A stretch of 64,000 nucleotides of DNA from Lelliottia jeotgali. GTDB lineage: Bacteria; Pseudomonadota; Gammaproteobacteria; Enterobacterales; Enterobacteriaceae. The translations under genes and the position numbers were made by a program. Of the stretch, positions 19,014 through 29,800 are shown piece after piece; within the stretch, counting starts at the first letter, position 1, and each line of letters opens with the position of its first letter. The notes beneath the pieces are model-generated. The model did not search any database. It was not told where the DNA came from and was given only the letters and a program-made list of their open reading frames with translations. The DNA lies in assembly GCA_002271215.1 (NCBI GenBank), contig CP018628.1:1674001-1738000 (forward strand). The letters are read 5' to 3'.

Positions 19014-19934
19014 ATGTCCTCCTCTCGTTATGCCTTCTCCATCAAACCTCAGGAAGCGATCCTGATTCTGATCACCATGTTCTGGGGCGGAACCTTCCTC
19101 GCCGTACAGTATGCCGTGACGCTCAGCGATCCGTTTTTCTTCGTCGGGCTACGTTTTGCCACGGCGGCGCTTGTGGTGGCGCTTTTCTCACTGAAAACCC
19201 TGCGTGGGTTAACGATGAAAGAACTGCAGGCCGGCGTGGCGATTGGGGTGTCGATAGCGATGGGTTACAGCCTACAGACCTGGGGTTTACAGACCATTCC
19301 CAGCAGTAAATCCGCGTTTATTACCGCGATGTACGTTCCGCTGGTGCCGCTATTGCAATGGCTGTGTCTCGGCAGAATGCCGGGGCTGATGTCTTGCGTA
19401 GGTATCGTACTGGCATTTATCGGCCTCATTTTTCTCGCCGGACCGGGGGACAATCTGCTGGCGATGGGGCCGGGTGAAATCATCACGCTGATCGGCGCGG
19501 TGGCGATTGCGGCAGAAATTATTTTGATCAGCGCCTGGGCCGGAAAAGTGGACGTCAAACGCGTGACCGTTGTACAGCTTGCAACTGCGTCAATCGTCGC
19601 ATTTGTGGCGATGGTTCCTGCAGGTGAATCCGTTCCACCCATGTCCACCGGGCTGGTGGTCGTGGCTTTAGGTCTGGGTATTTTCAGCGCCATTATCCAG
19701 GTGACGATGAACTGGGCGCAGCGCAGCGTTTCCCCGACGCGCGCGACGGTCATCTACACCGGCGAACCGGTCTGGGCCGGGATTTTCGGTCGTCTTGCGG
19801 GCGAGCGTTTGCCGATGCTGGCACTGCTGGGTGCGGCGTTTATTGTGGTGGGCGTTTTGGTGAGTGAGTTAAAGTTAAAAAAGAAAAAGACACAGTCGCA
19901 AACTGACAACGCGACAGTAAACCAGGAATCCTGA
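19014..19934 (+). CDS. DMT-superfamily (EamA) permease
   Basis: The protein has 306 residues with ten predicted membrane segments in two EamA halves (TMFWGGTFLAVQYAVTLSDPFFFVGLRFATAA in the first; the second contains GIFSAIIQVTMNWAQRSVSPTRATVIYTGEPVWAG). The tail is charged and lysine-rich (KLKKKKTQSQ), which places it in the cytoplasm. The substrate is unknown; relatives export amino acids or metabolites. It is inserted between ymdF and rutG, which are neighbours in E. coli. The ribosome-binding site before ATG 19014 is weak. Confidence 0.85.
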   Translation: MSSSRYAFSIKPQEAILILITMFWGGTFLAVQYAVTLSDPFFFVGLRFATAALVVALFSLKTLRGLTMKELQAGVAIGVSIAMGYSLQTWGLQTIPSSKSAFITAMYVPLVPLLQWLCLGRMPGLMSCVGIVLAFIGLIFLAGPGDNLLAMGPGEIITLIGAVAIAAEIILISAWAGKVDVKRVTVVQLATASIVAFVAMVPAGESVPPMSTGLVVVALGLGIFSAIIQVTMNWAQRSVSPTRATVIYTGEPVWAGIFGRLAGERLPMLALLGAAFIVVGVLVSELKLKKKKTQSQTDNATVNQES

Positions 19935-19942
19935 AGCGTTTT

Positions 19943-20013
19943 GCCCGGTGGCGCTGCGCTTACCGGGCCTACAAAAGAAACGTAGACCGGGTAAGGCGAA
20001 GCCGCCACCCGGC
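19943..20013. repeat. BIME made of two inverted REP units
   Basis: GCCCGGTGGCGCTGCGCTTA begins the first unit and the segment ending GCCGCCACCCGGC is its inverted partner, separated by a short loop. It lies between the convergent DMT permease and rutG genes. Confidence 0.85.
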
Positions 20014-20030
20014 GCAAACAACCGGCTCCA

Positions 20031-21359
20031 TCAGGAATCCTGGCGTACTACCTCAGCCTGAGAGATCTCCGCCGTACGGCGACTCAACAACGCATTCAGT
20101 AAAATCGCGCCAAAGGTGGCCGTACCGATCCCACCCAGCGTAAAGCCGCCGATGGTCAGCGCGAAATCACCCGCACCCAGCACCAGCGTGACAGCGACCA
20201 TGATCAGGTTACCGTTCTGGTTGAGATCAACACGGTTCTGCACCCAGATCCGCGCACCCGCCACGGCGATAAGGCCAAACACCACAATCGATGCACCGCC
20301 GATAACCGGGGCTGGAATGGTATGGATCAACGCGCCAAATTTCGGTGAGAAGCCCAGCAGCAGCGCAATCACCGCTGCAGCGACAAACACCAGCGTGGAG
20401 TACACCTTGGTCACGGCCATCACGCCGATATTTTCGGCGTAAGTTGTCACGCCGCTGCCACCGACCGAACCCGACAGCATCGTGGCCAGCCCGTCACCGA
20501 CAAACGCGCGGCCCATGTACGGGTCCATATTGCGCCCGGTCATTCCGGCGACTGCTTTCAGATGGCCTAAGTTTTCCGCCACCAGAATCACTGCTACGGG
20601 TGCAATCAGCATCATCGCCTGTCCGCTAAAAGTGGGGGATGTGAAGTGCGGCAGACCAAACCACGCGGCATTTTGCACCAGCGAAAAATCAACCGGTTTG
20701 CCGAGGCCGAAAACGCTGGTCATCAGGGCATAGACCAGACACGCCGCAATCAGCCCGACCAGAATCAACAGCCGCTGAATCATCCCGCGCGTGAATACAG
20801 CCACCAGACCAATACACAGCACCGTCATTACGGCCATCCAACTGTCAAACGACGATGCAGACACCCCTCGAACCGCAATCGGCGCGAGATTCAGGCCAAT
20901 CGCCATCACCACCGCGCCAGTAACGACCGGCGGCATCAGGCGTTCAATCCATCGGGTGCCCATCTTCATCACGGCAACGCCTATCAGGGTGTAGACCAAC
21001 CCGCAGGCGATAATCCCTCCGAGTGCGACGCTCAGATTCGGGTTGATTCCCTGACCGTTAAAACCCGTGGCGGCGATCACCACGCCGACAAAGGCAGCGC
21101 TCGATCCCAGATAGCTCGGCACGCGCCCACCGGTGATGAAGAAAAACAGCAGCGTGCCGATGCCCGACATTAAAATCGATAAATTAGGATCAAGCCCCAT
21201 CAGAATAGGCATCAGCACCGTTGCACCAAACATCGCGACCGCGTGCTGGACGCCCATCACCACGGTGGGTACCAGGGGAAGTCTTTCATCCGGCGCGACC
21301 ACGCCGCGTTCAGTGGAGGTCGATTTCAACTGCCAGTGGGGAAAACCGAACAAAGCCAT
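20031..21359 (-). CDS. rutG: Pyrimidine permease RutG
   Basis: RutG is an inner-membrane uracil (pyrimidine):cation symporter of the NCS2/UraA family. It has 442 residues as in E. coli and about 14 membrane segments. Family signatures include VGVVIAATGFNGQGINPNLS and the transport motif VILVAENLGHLKAVAGMTGR, which carries the conserved substrate-binding glutamate. It is the last gene of rutABCDEFG, 21 nt after rutF, and supplies substrate to the RutA pathway. Confidence 0.96.
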   Translation of the reverse strand: MALFGFPHWQLKSTSTERGVVAPDERLPLVPTVVMGVQHAVAMFGATVLMPILMGLDPNLSILMSGIGTLLFFFITGGRVPSYLGSSAAFVGVVIAATGFNGQGINPNLSVALGGIIACGLVYTLIGVAVMKMGTRWIERLMPPVVTGAVVMAIGLNLAPIAVRGVSASSFDSWMAVMTVLCIGLVAVFTRGMIQRLLILVGLIAACLVYALMTSVFGLGKPVDFSLVQNAAWFGLPHFTSPTFSGQAMMLIAPVAVILVAENLGHLKAVAGMTGRNMDPYMGRAFVGDGLATMLSGSVGGSGVTTYAENIGVMAVTKVYSTLVFVAAAVIALLLGFSPKFGALIHTIPAPVIGGASIVVFGLIAVAGARIWVQNRVDLNQNGNLIMVAVTLVLGAGDFALTIGGFTLGGIGTATFGAILLNALLSRRTAEISQAEVVRQDS

Positions 21360-21380
21360 GAGCTGTCTCCTTAAGGAGGG

Positions 21381-21875
21381 TTAACAGGCGGGTCGCAAAA
21401 GTGCGTGATAGCCGCGATCAAACCACACCAGTCCCTGCGGCGCGGGGTGGCGTGTAATCGATACAATGTCGCAAAAAAGAATGTCGTGCGTGCCGACACT
21501 GACTATCTGGTTGATGCGACAATCAAATGACGCCAGCGCGTCTTCGAGCCGTGGACAGCCGGTTTCTCCTGTCTGCCAGTTTGCCGCCGCGAAGCGTTGG
21601 TCCATCGGCGTTTTGCCGCCAAACAGGTTCGATAGCGGCTCTTGCCCGGCGCTCAGCGTATTGACGCACAGGGTGCGGTTTTCGTTAAACGCTGGCCAGA
21701 CGGACGCGCCGCGATTCAGGCACACCAGCAGGGTGGGCGGAGAGTCGGTCACGCTGCACACGGCGCTGGCGGTAAATCCGGCCTGACCGGCAGGACCGTC
21801 AGTGGTGATAATGTTCACCGCCGCGCCGACGCAGGCCATTGCGTCGCGAAAAGTTTGTTGATCCGGTACGTTCAT
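21381..21875 (-). CDS. rutF: FMN reductase (NADH) RutF
   Basis: RutF regenerates reduced FMN for the flavin-dependent RutA monooxygenase. It has 164 residues and belongs to the HpaC-like flavin reductase family. Family marks are [38 protein letters not shown] at the start and HDILFCDI near the end. It lies 9 nt downstream of rutE and upstream of rutG in the operon. Confidence 0.95.
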   Translation of the reverse strand: MNVPDQQTFRDAMACVGAAVNIITTDGPAGQAGFTASAVCSVTDSPPTLLVCLNRGASVWPAFNENRTLCVNTLSAGQEPLSNLFGGKTPMDQRFAAANWQTGETGCPRLEDALASFDCRINQIVSVGTHDILFCDIVSITRHPAPQGLVWFDRGYHALLRPAC

Positions 21876-21884
21876 GTTTGCTCC

Positions 21885-22475
21885 TTACGCCAGCCCGCAG
21901 GCATCTTCAAACGTCAGACGCGGCAGACGCTCATAAACTTTGCTGGCGTCGCCGTAGCCGATGTTGATCAGCAGATTGCTTTTCAGGCTTGTGCCGGTGA
22001 AAAAGGCCGCATCCACTTTTTGCGGATCAAAGCCTGACATCGGCCCGGTATCCAGCCCCAGCGCGCGACAGGCGAAGATCAGATACGCGGCCTGCAGCGA
22101 GCTGTTGCGAAACGCCGTCTCCTGCGCTAGCTCCGGGCTGGAGGTAAACCAGCTGCGGGCATCGCCGTGGGGAAACAGTTCCGGCAAGCGCTCATAAAAC
22201 TCGCTGTCCCAGGCGACAATCGCCGTGACGGGCGCGGCCAGGGTTTTCGCCAAATTGCCGCTGGAGAGCGCCGGGGCCAGTTTCTCTTTGCCCTCCGGCG
22301 AGCGGACAAACACGATCCGCGCGGGCGAACAGTTGGCGGACGTCGGGCCCCATTTCATCAGGTCGTAGATCTCGCGCAGGGTCTCGTCGCTGACCGGAAT
22401 ATCCTGCCAGCCGTTGTGCGTGCGCGCCTCGGTAAACAGCGTTTTTAGCGCGATTGGATTGATGGCTTCGCTCAT
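21885..22475 (-). CDS. rutE: Malonic semialdehyde reductase RutE
   Basis: RutE is a nitroreductase-fold enzyme that reduces the toxic product malonic semialdehyde to 3-hydroxypropionate at the end of the Rut pathway. It has 196 residues as in E. coli. The FMN-binding parts include [21 protein letters not shown] at the N-terminal side and [11 protein letters not shown] further on. Its start codon directly follows the rutD stop codon. Confidence 0.95.
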   Translation of the reverse strand: MSEAINPIALKTLFTEARTHNGWQDIPVSDETLREIYDLMKWGPTSANCSPARIVFVRSPEGKEKLAPALSSGNLAKTLAAPVTAIVAWDSEFYERLPELFPHGDARSWFTSSPELAQETAFRNSSLQAAYLIFACRALGLDTGPMSGFDPQKVDAAFFTGTSLKSNLLINIGYGDASKVYERLPRLTFEDACGLA

Positions 22476-23276
22476 CTATAAAACCCTTTCTTGTGCATGC
22501 AGCAGACTGGCCAGCCCGTTTTGCAGCAGCGTGTTAAACGTCTCGGGATCGGTGACGTTGCAGGCGTGTCCGCCCTGGCGCATCACCACCTTTTCACTGT
22601 GGGGCAGCGCGGCGTGCAATTCGGTGGAACAGACGGCGGGCACCAGCAGATCGTCAGTAGAGCAGATAACCAGTACCGGGCAGCGAATACGCGCCACATC
22701 CCGGCTGAAATCCGCCTGCTTAAGCGCCTGGAGACGCTTAAGCAGATTGGGTTTTCCCTGAAAGTGGGCGAGGGCCAGCGCCTCTTCCGCTTCCATTCGC
22801 GGTGCACGGGCCGCCATCCAGTCGGCGGGATAGAGGAACAGCGGCTGCGCTTCCACCCAGGCCTGTGCACCGCCCGCGTGCAGCAGGCGTTCGCGGATCT
22901 GGAAACAGCGGCGAGTATGGGCGTTCAGCTTCAGCCAGCCGTTGATTGATACCAGTGCGCTGACAGACTCAGGGCGATCGAGCGCCAGTTGCAGCCCGAC
23001 CAGCGCACCGAGCGCATGGCCGACCACGCAAAAGCGCTGAATGCCTGCTTGTGCCAGCGCCTGATGCAGCTCGTCTGCCATCTGTGCCACAGAGTAGTTC
23101 TCGGGCAACGATTCGGGGTTATTTCCGGTCCCGCGCTGGTCGTAGCACACCACCTGATACTCCTGCTCCAGCACCGCTAACTGCGGCAGCCAGTAACTGC
23201 CACCGCCGCCTAACCCGGCGATCAGCACCACGACTGGCGCATCGACAAAGGGGGGCGGTGAAAGCGATATTTTCAT
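22476..23276 (-). CDS. rutD: Putative aminoacrylate hydrolase RutD
   Basis: RutD is an alpha/beta-hydrolase-fold protein thought to speed aminoacrylate breakdown to malonic semialdehyde. It has 266 residues, the E. coli length, from ATG 23274-23276; a longer frame starting inside rutC is ignored. The oxyanion region [13 protein letters not shown] and the elbow [11 protein letters not shown] are visible. The elbow has Ala where most hydrolases have the nucleophilic Ser. The E. coli protein, as I recall it, shares this feature, so it is not damage. A conserved C-terminal His follows in [11 protein letters not shown]. Confidence 0.94.
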   Translation of the reverse strand: MKISLSPPPFVDAPVVVLIAGLGGGGSYWLPQLAVLEQEYQVVCYDQRGTGNNPESLPENYSVAQMADELHQALAQAGIQRFCVVGHALGALVGLQLALDRPESVSALVSINGWLKLNAHTRRCFQIRERLLHAGGAQAWVEAQPLFLYPADWMAARAPRMEAEEALALAHFQGKPNLLKRLQALKQADFSRDVARIRCPVLVICSTDDLLVPAVCSTELHAALPHSEKVVMRQGGHACNVTDPETFNTLLQNGLASLLHAQERVL

Positions 23277-23283
23277 GGCAACC

Positions 23284-23670
23284 TCACTTCCCAATGTGCG
23301 CAATAGTGGCGATCTCAACCAATGCTTCTGGCTTCACCAGCCCGCACTGAATGCAGAATCGCGCCGGTTTGTCGCCGGGGAAAAACTCGGCGTAGATTTC
23401 GTTAATCGCGGCGTAATTTTTCCAGTCGGTGATAAAGATGCTGTTGAAGGTCACATCCTCCATCGTGCCACCCGCCGTTTCGATAACGCTTCTGATAGTT
23501 TCCAGAACGTGGCGGGTTTGTGCCTTTGGGTCGTCGGGCCAGACCACGTTATTCTCTTTATCAAAGGGCAGCGTACCGGAGACATACACCACGCCATCGG
23601 CGAGCGTGCCAGGCACAAAGGGCGCAATCGGCGTGCTGGTGCCAGCGGGAATGATCACGGATTTCGGCAT
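23284..23670 (-). CDS. rutC: RutC, Rid (YjgF)-family 3-aminoacrylate deaminase
   Basis: RutC removes the reactive enamine aminoacrylate (or its peracid form) formed after RutB. It has 128 residues. The Rid-family pattern is clear: [27 protein letters not shown], then NFNSIFI-type core and a C-terminal [24 protein letters not shown] with the conserved substrate-binding Arg and Cys. It lies 7 nt upstream of rutD and 11 nt downstream of rutB. Confidence 0.95.
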   Translation of the reverse strand: MPKSVIIPAGTSTPIAPFVPGTLADGVVYVSGTLPFDKENNVVWPDDPKAQTRHVLETIRSVIETAGGTMEDVTFNSIFITDWKNYAAINEIYAEFFPGDKPARFCIQCGLVKPEALVEIATIAHIGK

Positions 23671-23681
23671 AGTATTGCTCC

Positions 23682-24374
23682 TCAGGCGATACGGGCTAAC
23701 GACGGCGGGGAGACGGCATCGCAGAACTCGGCGACGGTGCTGACCCAGCCAAAAAAGGTTTCGATATTGAACAGGGCGGCTTTCTGCGCGAACTCCGGCC
23801 CGGCCTGATGCGTGGCGTCTGCCAGCACCACGCCGAAATATTCGAGGAAAAAGCCGTCGCGCAGGGTCGATTCCACACAGACGTTGGTCGCAATGCCGGT
23901 AAACACCAGATGGCGAATGCCACGGCTGCGCAGCAGGCTGTCGAGCGGGGTGTTGAAAAAGCCGCTGTAGCGCGGTTTCGGCAGCACAATATCGCCAGGC
24001 TGCGGCACCAGTTCGTCGACCAACTGATAATCCCAGCCGCCTTTTGCCAGCAGTTTCCCCTGCAGTTCTGGCTGTTTGCGCATGGTTTTCAGGGCGTTGG
24101 ATTTATGGAAGTTTGGCGAGCCGGGGCCACCGGCTTCAACGTAGCGATCGTCCCAACCGTTCTGGAACCAGACGATCAGCATTCCCGCCGCGCGTGCGGC
24201 GGCAACGGCGATATTGATATTGTCGATAACCGGTCGGGTGGCGGAGACGTCAAATCCGGCCAGATCCAGATAGCCGCCCTGGCTTGCGTAAGCGTTTTGC
24301 ATATCCACCACAATCAGCGCGCTCTGTTCCGGCGTAAAAGCGATGGCTTCCGGGCGTGCATCTAATGAAATCAT
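23682..24374 (-). CDS. rutB: Ureidoacrylate amidohydrolase RutB
   Basis: RutB is an isochorismatase-fold cysteine hydrolase that splits ureidoacrylate peracid to aminoacrylate and carbamate. It has 230 residues starting at ATG 24372-24374, which shares one base with the rutA stop (TAATG), so translation is coupled. The triad is visible: Asp24 in [10 protein letters not shown], the Lys region near LPKPRYSGF, and the nucleophilic Cys (about residue 166) in [13 protein letters not shown]. An upstream frame inside rutA is ignored. Confidence 0.95.
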   Translation of the reverse strand: MISLDARPEAIAFTPEQSALIVVDMQNAYASQGGYLDLAGFDVSATRPVIDNINIAVAAARAAGMLIVWFQNGWDDRYVEAGGPGSPNFHKSNALKTMRKQPELQGKLLAKGGWDYQLVDELVPQPGDIVLPKPRYSGFFNTPLDSLLRSRGIRHLVFTGIATNVCVESTLRDGFFLEYFGVVLADATHQAGPEFAQKAALFNIETFFGWVSTVAEFCDAVSPPSLARIA

Positions 24375-25465
24375 TACGCCACCTCCTGCGTCAGCGCCGG
24401 GATATGTGCGCGGCACTGCATCAGCGGCTGGATGCGCTCGCCAAAGGTCTCAACGCCCATAAGGAAATCATCAAAGGTTAACAGCACGCCTTCGGCACCC
24501 GGCACGCTGGCGACGTCATCGAGCATCCGCGCGACGCTGGCGTAAGACCCGACGAGTGTGCCCATATTGATGTTGACCGCCGAGGTCGGGTCCGCCATCT
24601 GGCGCACGTTGGTGTCTGACCCGGAGCGGGTATCTTTTTGGCTCTGCTCCGTTAACCAGCTCAGGGCTTCCTCGTCGGCTCCCGCCTTGTAGTGCTCCCA
24701 TTTGGCGCGTGCGGCCTCGTCGGTTTCGTCGGCGATGACCATAAACAGCACGTAAGATCCGACATCGCGCCCGGTCACTTCCGCCGCTTCTTTCATGCGT
24801 GCGGCGGTGGGGGCGAAGGCGGTGGGGGTGTTGACGCCTTTCCCGAAGCAGAAGTTGAAATCTGCATGTTGCGCGGAAAATGCCATCCCCGCGTCGCTCT
24901 GTCCGGCGCAGATTACCTTCATCGGTGTGGAGGGCTGCGGGCTGACGCGACAGTCATTCATGGTGAAGTAGTCGCCTTTGAAATCGCTCTTGCCGGTGCC
25001 CCACAGATCGCGCAGGACCTGCACGTATTCGGTGAGATAGTCATACCGACGCGAGAAATACTCATCGCCCGGCCACAGGCCCATCTGCTCGTACTCTGGT
25101 TTTTGCCAGCCGGTCACCAGATTCACGCCGAAGCGCCCGCCGGAGATGGAGTCAATGGTCGATGCCATCCGCGCCACAATCGCCGGAGGCAGGGTAAGCG
25201 TGGCGGCGGTGGCGTAGATCTGAATGCGCGACGTCACCGCCGCCAGACCCGCCATCAGAGTGAAAGACTCCAGATTGTGATCCCAGAATTCGGTTTTGCC
25301 GCCGAAGCCGCGCAGTTTGATCATCGAGAGCGCAAAGTCGAAATGGTAATGCTCCGCCTTTTGCACAATGGCTTTATTCAGCTCGAAGGTCGGCATGTAC
25401 TGCGGCGCGTGGGAGGAGATTAGCCAGCCGTTGTTGCCGATAGGGGCGAATACGCCAATTTTCAT
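24374..25465 (-). CDS. rutA: Pyrimidine monooxygenase RutA
   Basis: RutA is a flavin-dependent luciferase-like enzyme that opens the uracil ring between N3 and C4, the first step of the Rut pathway. I choose ATG 25463-25465 (363 residues, AGAGG six bases upstream); a GTG lies one codon earlier. The sequence shows the bacterial luciferase fold with [36 protein letters not shown] and [13 protein letters not shown]. Further upstream in frame is a stretch resembling a longer N-terminus sometimes annotated in E. coli, but here it contains a TGA (25484-25486). The operon is controlled by RutR. Confidence 0.95.
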   Translation of the reverse strand: MKIGVFAPIGNNGWLISSHAPQYMPTFELNKAIVQKAEHYHFDFALSMIKLRGFGGKTEFWDHNLESFTLMAGLAAVTSRIQIYATAATLTLPPAIVARMASTIDSISGGRFGVNLVTGWQKPEYEQMGLWPGDEYFSRRYDYLTEYVQVLRDLWGTGKSDFKGDYFTMNDCRVSPQPSTPMKVICAGQSDAGMAFSAQHADFNFCFGKGVNTPTAFAPTAARMKEAAEVTGRDVGSYVLFMVIADETDEAARAKWEHYKAGADEEALSWLTEQSQKDTRSGSDTNVRQMADPTSAVNINMGTLVGSYASVARMLDDVASVPGAEGVLLTFDDFLMGVETFGERIQPLMQCRAHIPALTQEVA

Positions 25466-25633
25466 CACGAACCTCTCTTCATCTCAGTGTGGGGTGAAAG
25501 TCAGACGTGGCGCTGCATCCTGCATTTCCTGTTCAGCCTCGTGATAAGGGTTTTGCAAAGGGGATGCCAGTTTTGAAAAGCACAATGTTATTAACGTGTT
25601 AACTGATAGTTGTTGAAAAGATATCGAACAAAG

Positions 25634-25649
25634 TGGACTAAATGGTCAA
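25634..25649. promoter_or_regulatory. RutR box between rutA and rutR
   Basis: TGGACTAAATGGTCAA matches the RutR consensus TTGACCAATTGGTCAA at 13 of 16 positions. It lies between the divergent rutA and rutR genes, where uracil-free RutR is known to repress rut transcription. Confidence 0.75.
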
Positions 25650-25754
25650 AAGCCATGCACACAAAACAGGCAGTTATGCGCGATCGAGGTGCAGAATGTC
25701 GTGAGAAGCGAGGGGTTTTGCTATGCTAAACGCACATTTTCAAGGAGAGCAGGC

Positions 25755-26393
25755 ATGACACAAGGCGCAGTGCAGACACCAGGTAAACGTTCGCGGGCGG
25801 TGAGCGCCAAGAAGCAGGCCATTCTGAAAGCCGCGCTGGAGACTTTCTCGCAGTTTGGCATCCACGGCACGCGCCTGGAGCAAGTCGCGGAATTGTCGGG
25901 CGTGTCGAAAACCAATCTGCTGTATTACTACCCGTCGAAAGAGGCACTGTATATCGCCGTTCTGCAACAGATTCTTGATATCTGGCTGGCACCGCTGAAA
26001 GCGTTTCGCGAAGAGCTCGCGCCGCTGGTGGCGATCAAAGAGTACATACGCCTCAAGCTGGAAGTGTCCCGCGACTATCCGCAAGCCTCAAAACTGTTCT
26101 GCATGGAGATGCTACAGGGCGCGCCGCTGTTGCAGGCTGAATTGACGGGAGATTTGAAACAGTTGATCGACGATAAGTCGGCGATTATTGCGGGCTGGGT
26201 CGCAAGCGGAAAACTGGCCCCGGTCGACCCGCAGCATCTGATCTTTATGATTTGGGCCTCGACCCAGCACTATGCTGACTTTGCGAGCCAGGTCGAAGCC
26301 GTGACCGGAAAAACGCTCCAGGACGAGGCATTTTTCCAGAGTGCTGTTGATAACGTGCAGCGCCTGATTATTGAAGGGATCCGCCTGCGTTAA
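25755..26393 (+). CDS. rutR: TetR-family pyrimidine-responsive regulator RutR
   Basis: RutR represses the rut operon and releases DNA when uracil or thymine binds; in E. coli it also affects carAB and glutamate-related genes. It has 212 residues, the E. coli length, starting at ATG 25755 (GGAGAGCAGGC ahead). The TetR helix-turn-helix is GTRLEQVAELSGVSKTNLLYYYPSKEALY at about residues 39-67. Its stop codon overlaps the stop of the convergent LprI-like gene. Confidence 0.95.
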   Translation: MTQGAVQTPGKRSRAVSAKKQAILKAALETFSQFGIHGTRLEQVAELSGVSKTNLLYYYPSKEALYIAVLQQILDIWLAPLKAFREELAPLVAIKEYIRLKLEVSRDYPQASKLFCMEMLQGAPLLQAELTGDLKQLIDDKSAIIAGWVASGKLAPVDPQHLIFMIWASTQHYADFASQVEAVTGKTLQDEAFFQSAVDNVQRLIIEGIRLR

Positions 26394-26785
26394 TTGCCGG
26401 GCGGCAGAGGGCAGCTTAAATCGCCTTCCTCGCACTGCATTAATGACGCCAGATACGCCTCGCGCTCGGCGGTTTTCTCGGTCATGCACTGGTTGATAAT
26501 CATCGGCTGAACGCTCCCGCCTTCGCTGCCGGAACCGGCAAACGCGCAGTCGGCGTCACGCAGGGCAATCCACGCCTGCTGTGCCTTTTTCAGCAATTCA
26601 CGCTGCGGCGCGGCGGCCCGTTTCATCGCAGCCTGGTATGTCTGATTCAGTTTTTTATCGGCGGTCTGATACTGCTGCGCGGTACAGGTGTTCAGGTCGG
26701 TCTGTGTGCTGGCACTGGCGCATTCATCCGCCAGCGCGCTGGTGCTGAGCAGTAGTGCTGCTCCGGCAATCAATACTCGTTTCAT
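26390..26785 (-). CDS. Secreted LprI-like (DUF1311) protein
   Basis: The protein has 131 residues with a signal peptide of about 18 residues (cleavage near ALA/DECAS), starting at ATG 26783-26785. The mature part has six cysteines (DECA, NTCTA, ADCAF, NQCM, QCEEG, LSCP) and the LprI/DUF1311 core LNQTYQAAMKRA and LLKKAQQAWIALRDADC. Some relatives inhibit lysozyme; others have no known role. It lies between rutR and putA, where E. coli K-12 has no such gene to my knowledge. It is probably transcribed alone, because a terminator separates it from putA. Confidence 0.8.
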   Translation of the reverse strand: MKRVLIAGAALLLSTSALADECASASTQTDLNTCTAQQYQTADKKLNQTYQAAMKRAAAPQRELLKKAQQAWIALRDADCAFAGSGSEGGSVQPMIINQCMTEKTAEREAYLASLMQCEEGDLSCPLPPGN

Positions 26786-26797
26786 TCTCTCACCCAA

Positions 26798-26824
26798 TAA
26801 AAAAGGCCCCGTTTCCGGAGCCTT
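26798..26824 (-). terminator. Terminator of putA
   Basis: On the minus strand AAGGCTCCG-GAAA-CGGGGCCTT (one G-T pair, GNRA loop) is followed by a T-run. It lies 12 nt after the putA stop codon. Confidence 0.85.
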
Positions 26825-26836
26825 ATTATCATAGCT

Positions 26837-29800
26837 TTAACCGATTGTCATCAGGCTGGCGTTACCGCCTGCGGCAGCGGTGTTGACGCTGAGCGAATGC
26901 TCCACGTACAGACGCTCCAGCAGCAGATTGGTTTCGCCACGGGCAAAGCCCTGCACTGAGACAATCGCGCCGTCGCGCGCCGCGACCAGTTCGCACAGTT
27001 CGCGCAGCTGATCGGAATCGCCGTGGTAGATCACCGCGTCGAAAGCCTGCGTAGTAATCACGTCCGGTTTGGCAAACGTGATACGCGCGGAGACCTCTTT
27101 CGGCAGCTGTTTAGCCAGGTCACGATGCAAACCATCTTCCGGCCACAGCACTTCACAGCCTGTTGCCGCAGCGGCAGCCAGCTGAACCAGCGTATCCTGT
27201 TCGTTATCGGCGATACACAGCACGCGCTCGCGCGGCATCAGCGTCCAGGTGTTGCGCTCCCCTGTAGGGCCTGGCAGCAGACGCTGCGTACCCGCCTGCG
27301 CCTGTTCGCCATACTGCTGGCACAGGGCGCGCAGTTCCGGGCGATTTTCTGCCCATTTGACGAGGGCTTCCAGCGGTTGGGTGATCAGCGTTTTGAGCTG
27401 TGCATCCACCGGACGTTCTGCATCCTGACGCGCCAGGGTCACGCCGAGAGCATTCTCAGGGCGGTTCGCCAGCAGACGGTACAGATAGAGCGGACCACCC
27501 GCTTTCGGACCGGTGCCGGACAAGCCTTCGCCGCCGAACGGCTGCACGCCGACGACTGCGCCAACCATGTTGCGGTTCACGTACAGGTTGCCGACTTTCG
27601 CGCTGCCCGTCACCTGAGCGATGGTTTCGTCGATGCGGGTATGCACGCCCAGCGTCAGGCCGTAGCCGGACGCGTTAATCTGATCGACCAGCGCCTCCAG
27701 ATTGTTACGGCTGTAGCGCACGACGTGCAGCACCGGGCCGAAGACCTCTTTTTTCAGTTCGTCGAAGCTGGACAGCTCAATCAGCGTCGGCGCGATAAAG
27801 GTGCCGGTGTTCCATTCGCGGGCGTCTTCGCTGTTCTCGCGAACCGCCTGGAAGACCGGACGGCCTTTGGCTCGCATCGCCTGAATATGTTGTTCGATGT
27901 TGGCTTTCGCTTCGGCATCAATCACCGGGCCGATGTCCGTGGTCAGACGGCCTGGGTTACCCATCCGACATTCGGCCATCGCACCGCGCAGCATTTTCAG
28001 GGTGTGGTCGGCGATATCATCCTGCAGACACAGGACGCGCAGAGCAGAGCAGCGCTGTCCGGCGCTGTCAAAGGCCGAGGCCAGCACATCCACCACCACC
28101 TGTTCGGTGAGCGCGGAGGAGTCAACGATCATCGCGTTCATGCCACCGGTTTCGGCGATCAGCGGCGTCGGACGACCCTGCGGATCGAGACGCGTCGCAA
28201 TGTTGCGTTGCAGCAGCGTCGCTACTTCGGTGGAGCCGGTAAACATCACGCCGCGCACGCGGGTGTCGGACGTTAGCTGAGCGCCGACGGTTTCACCGCG
28301 GCCCGGCAGAAGCTGCACCACGCCAGCCGGTACGCCGGCTTCGAGCAGAATGTTAATGCCCTGAGCGGCAATCAGCGGCGTCTGTTCAGCCGGTTTCGCC
28401 AGCACAGTGTTACCCGCGGCAAGAGCGGCTGCAATCTGGCCGGTGAAGATTGCCAGCGGGAAGTTCCACGGGCTGATGCACACCACCGGGCCGAGCGGGC
28501 GGTGAGTTTCGTTATCAAAATCGTTACGTACCTGACCGGCGTAGTAGTGCAGGAAGTCGACCGCCTCGCGCACTTCGGCGATGGCGTTGCTGAAGGTTTT
28601 CCCGGCTTCGCGTACCAGGATACCAATCAGCTGCTGCATCTGGCCTTCCATCAGAATCGCGGCACGTTCAAGGATTGCAGCACGTTCCTGCGGCGGCGTC
28701 GCAAACCAGATTGGCGCGTTGTTCACCGCATTTTCCAGCGCCATTTCAACTTCTTTAGCGGTGGCTTCGCGGGCAAAACCGACGATATCTTTCGGCTCCG
28801 CCGGGTTGATCACCGGCTGCATGTCGCCTGCATCAACGGGCTGCTCAAGGATCGGTTTCGCCTGCCATTTTTGCAGGGCGCTATTCAGCAGAGCAGAAGA
28901 GAGGGACGCCAGACGGTGTTCGTTCGCCAGATCCAGACCCGCAGAGTTGGTACGGTCGCTGCCGTACAGTTCGCGCGGCAGGGCGATTTTCGGATGCGGC
29001 AGACCGAGCTGGCCTTCCTGCGCCGCCATTTTTTCCACGGCCTGCACCGGATCAGCGACCAGCTCATCGAGCGGCAGGGTGGTGTCAGCAATACGGTTGA
29101 CGAAGGAGGTATTGGCGCCGTTTTCCAGCAGACGACGCACCAGATAGGCCAGCAGCGTTTCGTGGGTGCCGACCGGGGCATAGATACGGCACGGTCGGTT
29201 CAGTTTGCCATCCGCCACTTTACCGGTGACCTGCTCGTACAGCGGTTCACCCATGCCGTGCAGGCACTGGAATTCGTACTGGCCCGGATAGTAGTTCTGT
29301 CCGGCCAGGCTGTAGATCGCCGCCAGCGTGTGGGCGTTGTGGGTGGCGAACTGCGGGTAAATCAGGTTCGGCACGCCGAGCAGTTTTTTCGCGCAGGCGA
29401 GGTAAGAGACGTCGGTGTAGACCTTGCGGGTGTAGACCGGATACCCCTCCAGACCGTCCATCTGCGCGCGTTTGATTTCGCTGTCCCAGTAAGCACCTTT
29501 TACCAGACGGATCATCAGGCGGCGACGGCTGCGCGAGGCGAGGTCAATCAGATAATCAATCACAAACGGGCAGCGCTTCTGGTAGGCCTGAATAACGAAG
29601 CCGATGCCGTTCCAGCCCGCCAGTTCCGGCTCGAAGCACAGTTTTTCCAGCAGATCGAGGGAGATCTCCAGTCGGTCGGCCTCTTCGGCGTCGATGTTAA
29701 TCCCGATGTCGTACTGGCGCGCCAGCAGGGTGAGGGATTTCAGGCGCGGATAGAGTTCGTCCATTACGCGGTCGTACTGGGCGCGGCTGTAGCGCGGGTG

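Noticed and set aside
22476-23276. RutD inactivated by loss of its nucleophilic serine
   Set aside because: The GHALG elbow is, as I recall, the same in E. coli RutD, so it is a property of the family rather than a mutation.
27023-28276. A 417-codon open frame on the plus strand opposite putA
   Set aside because: It lies wholly antisense to the aldehyde dehydrogenase part of putA, whose reading is certain. High GC and codon bias often leave such mirror frames open; there is no recognisable domain or ribosome-binding site.
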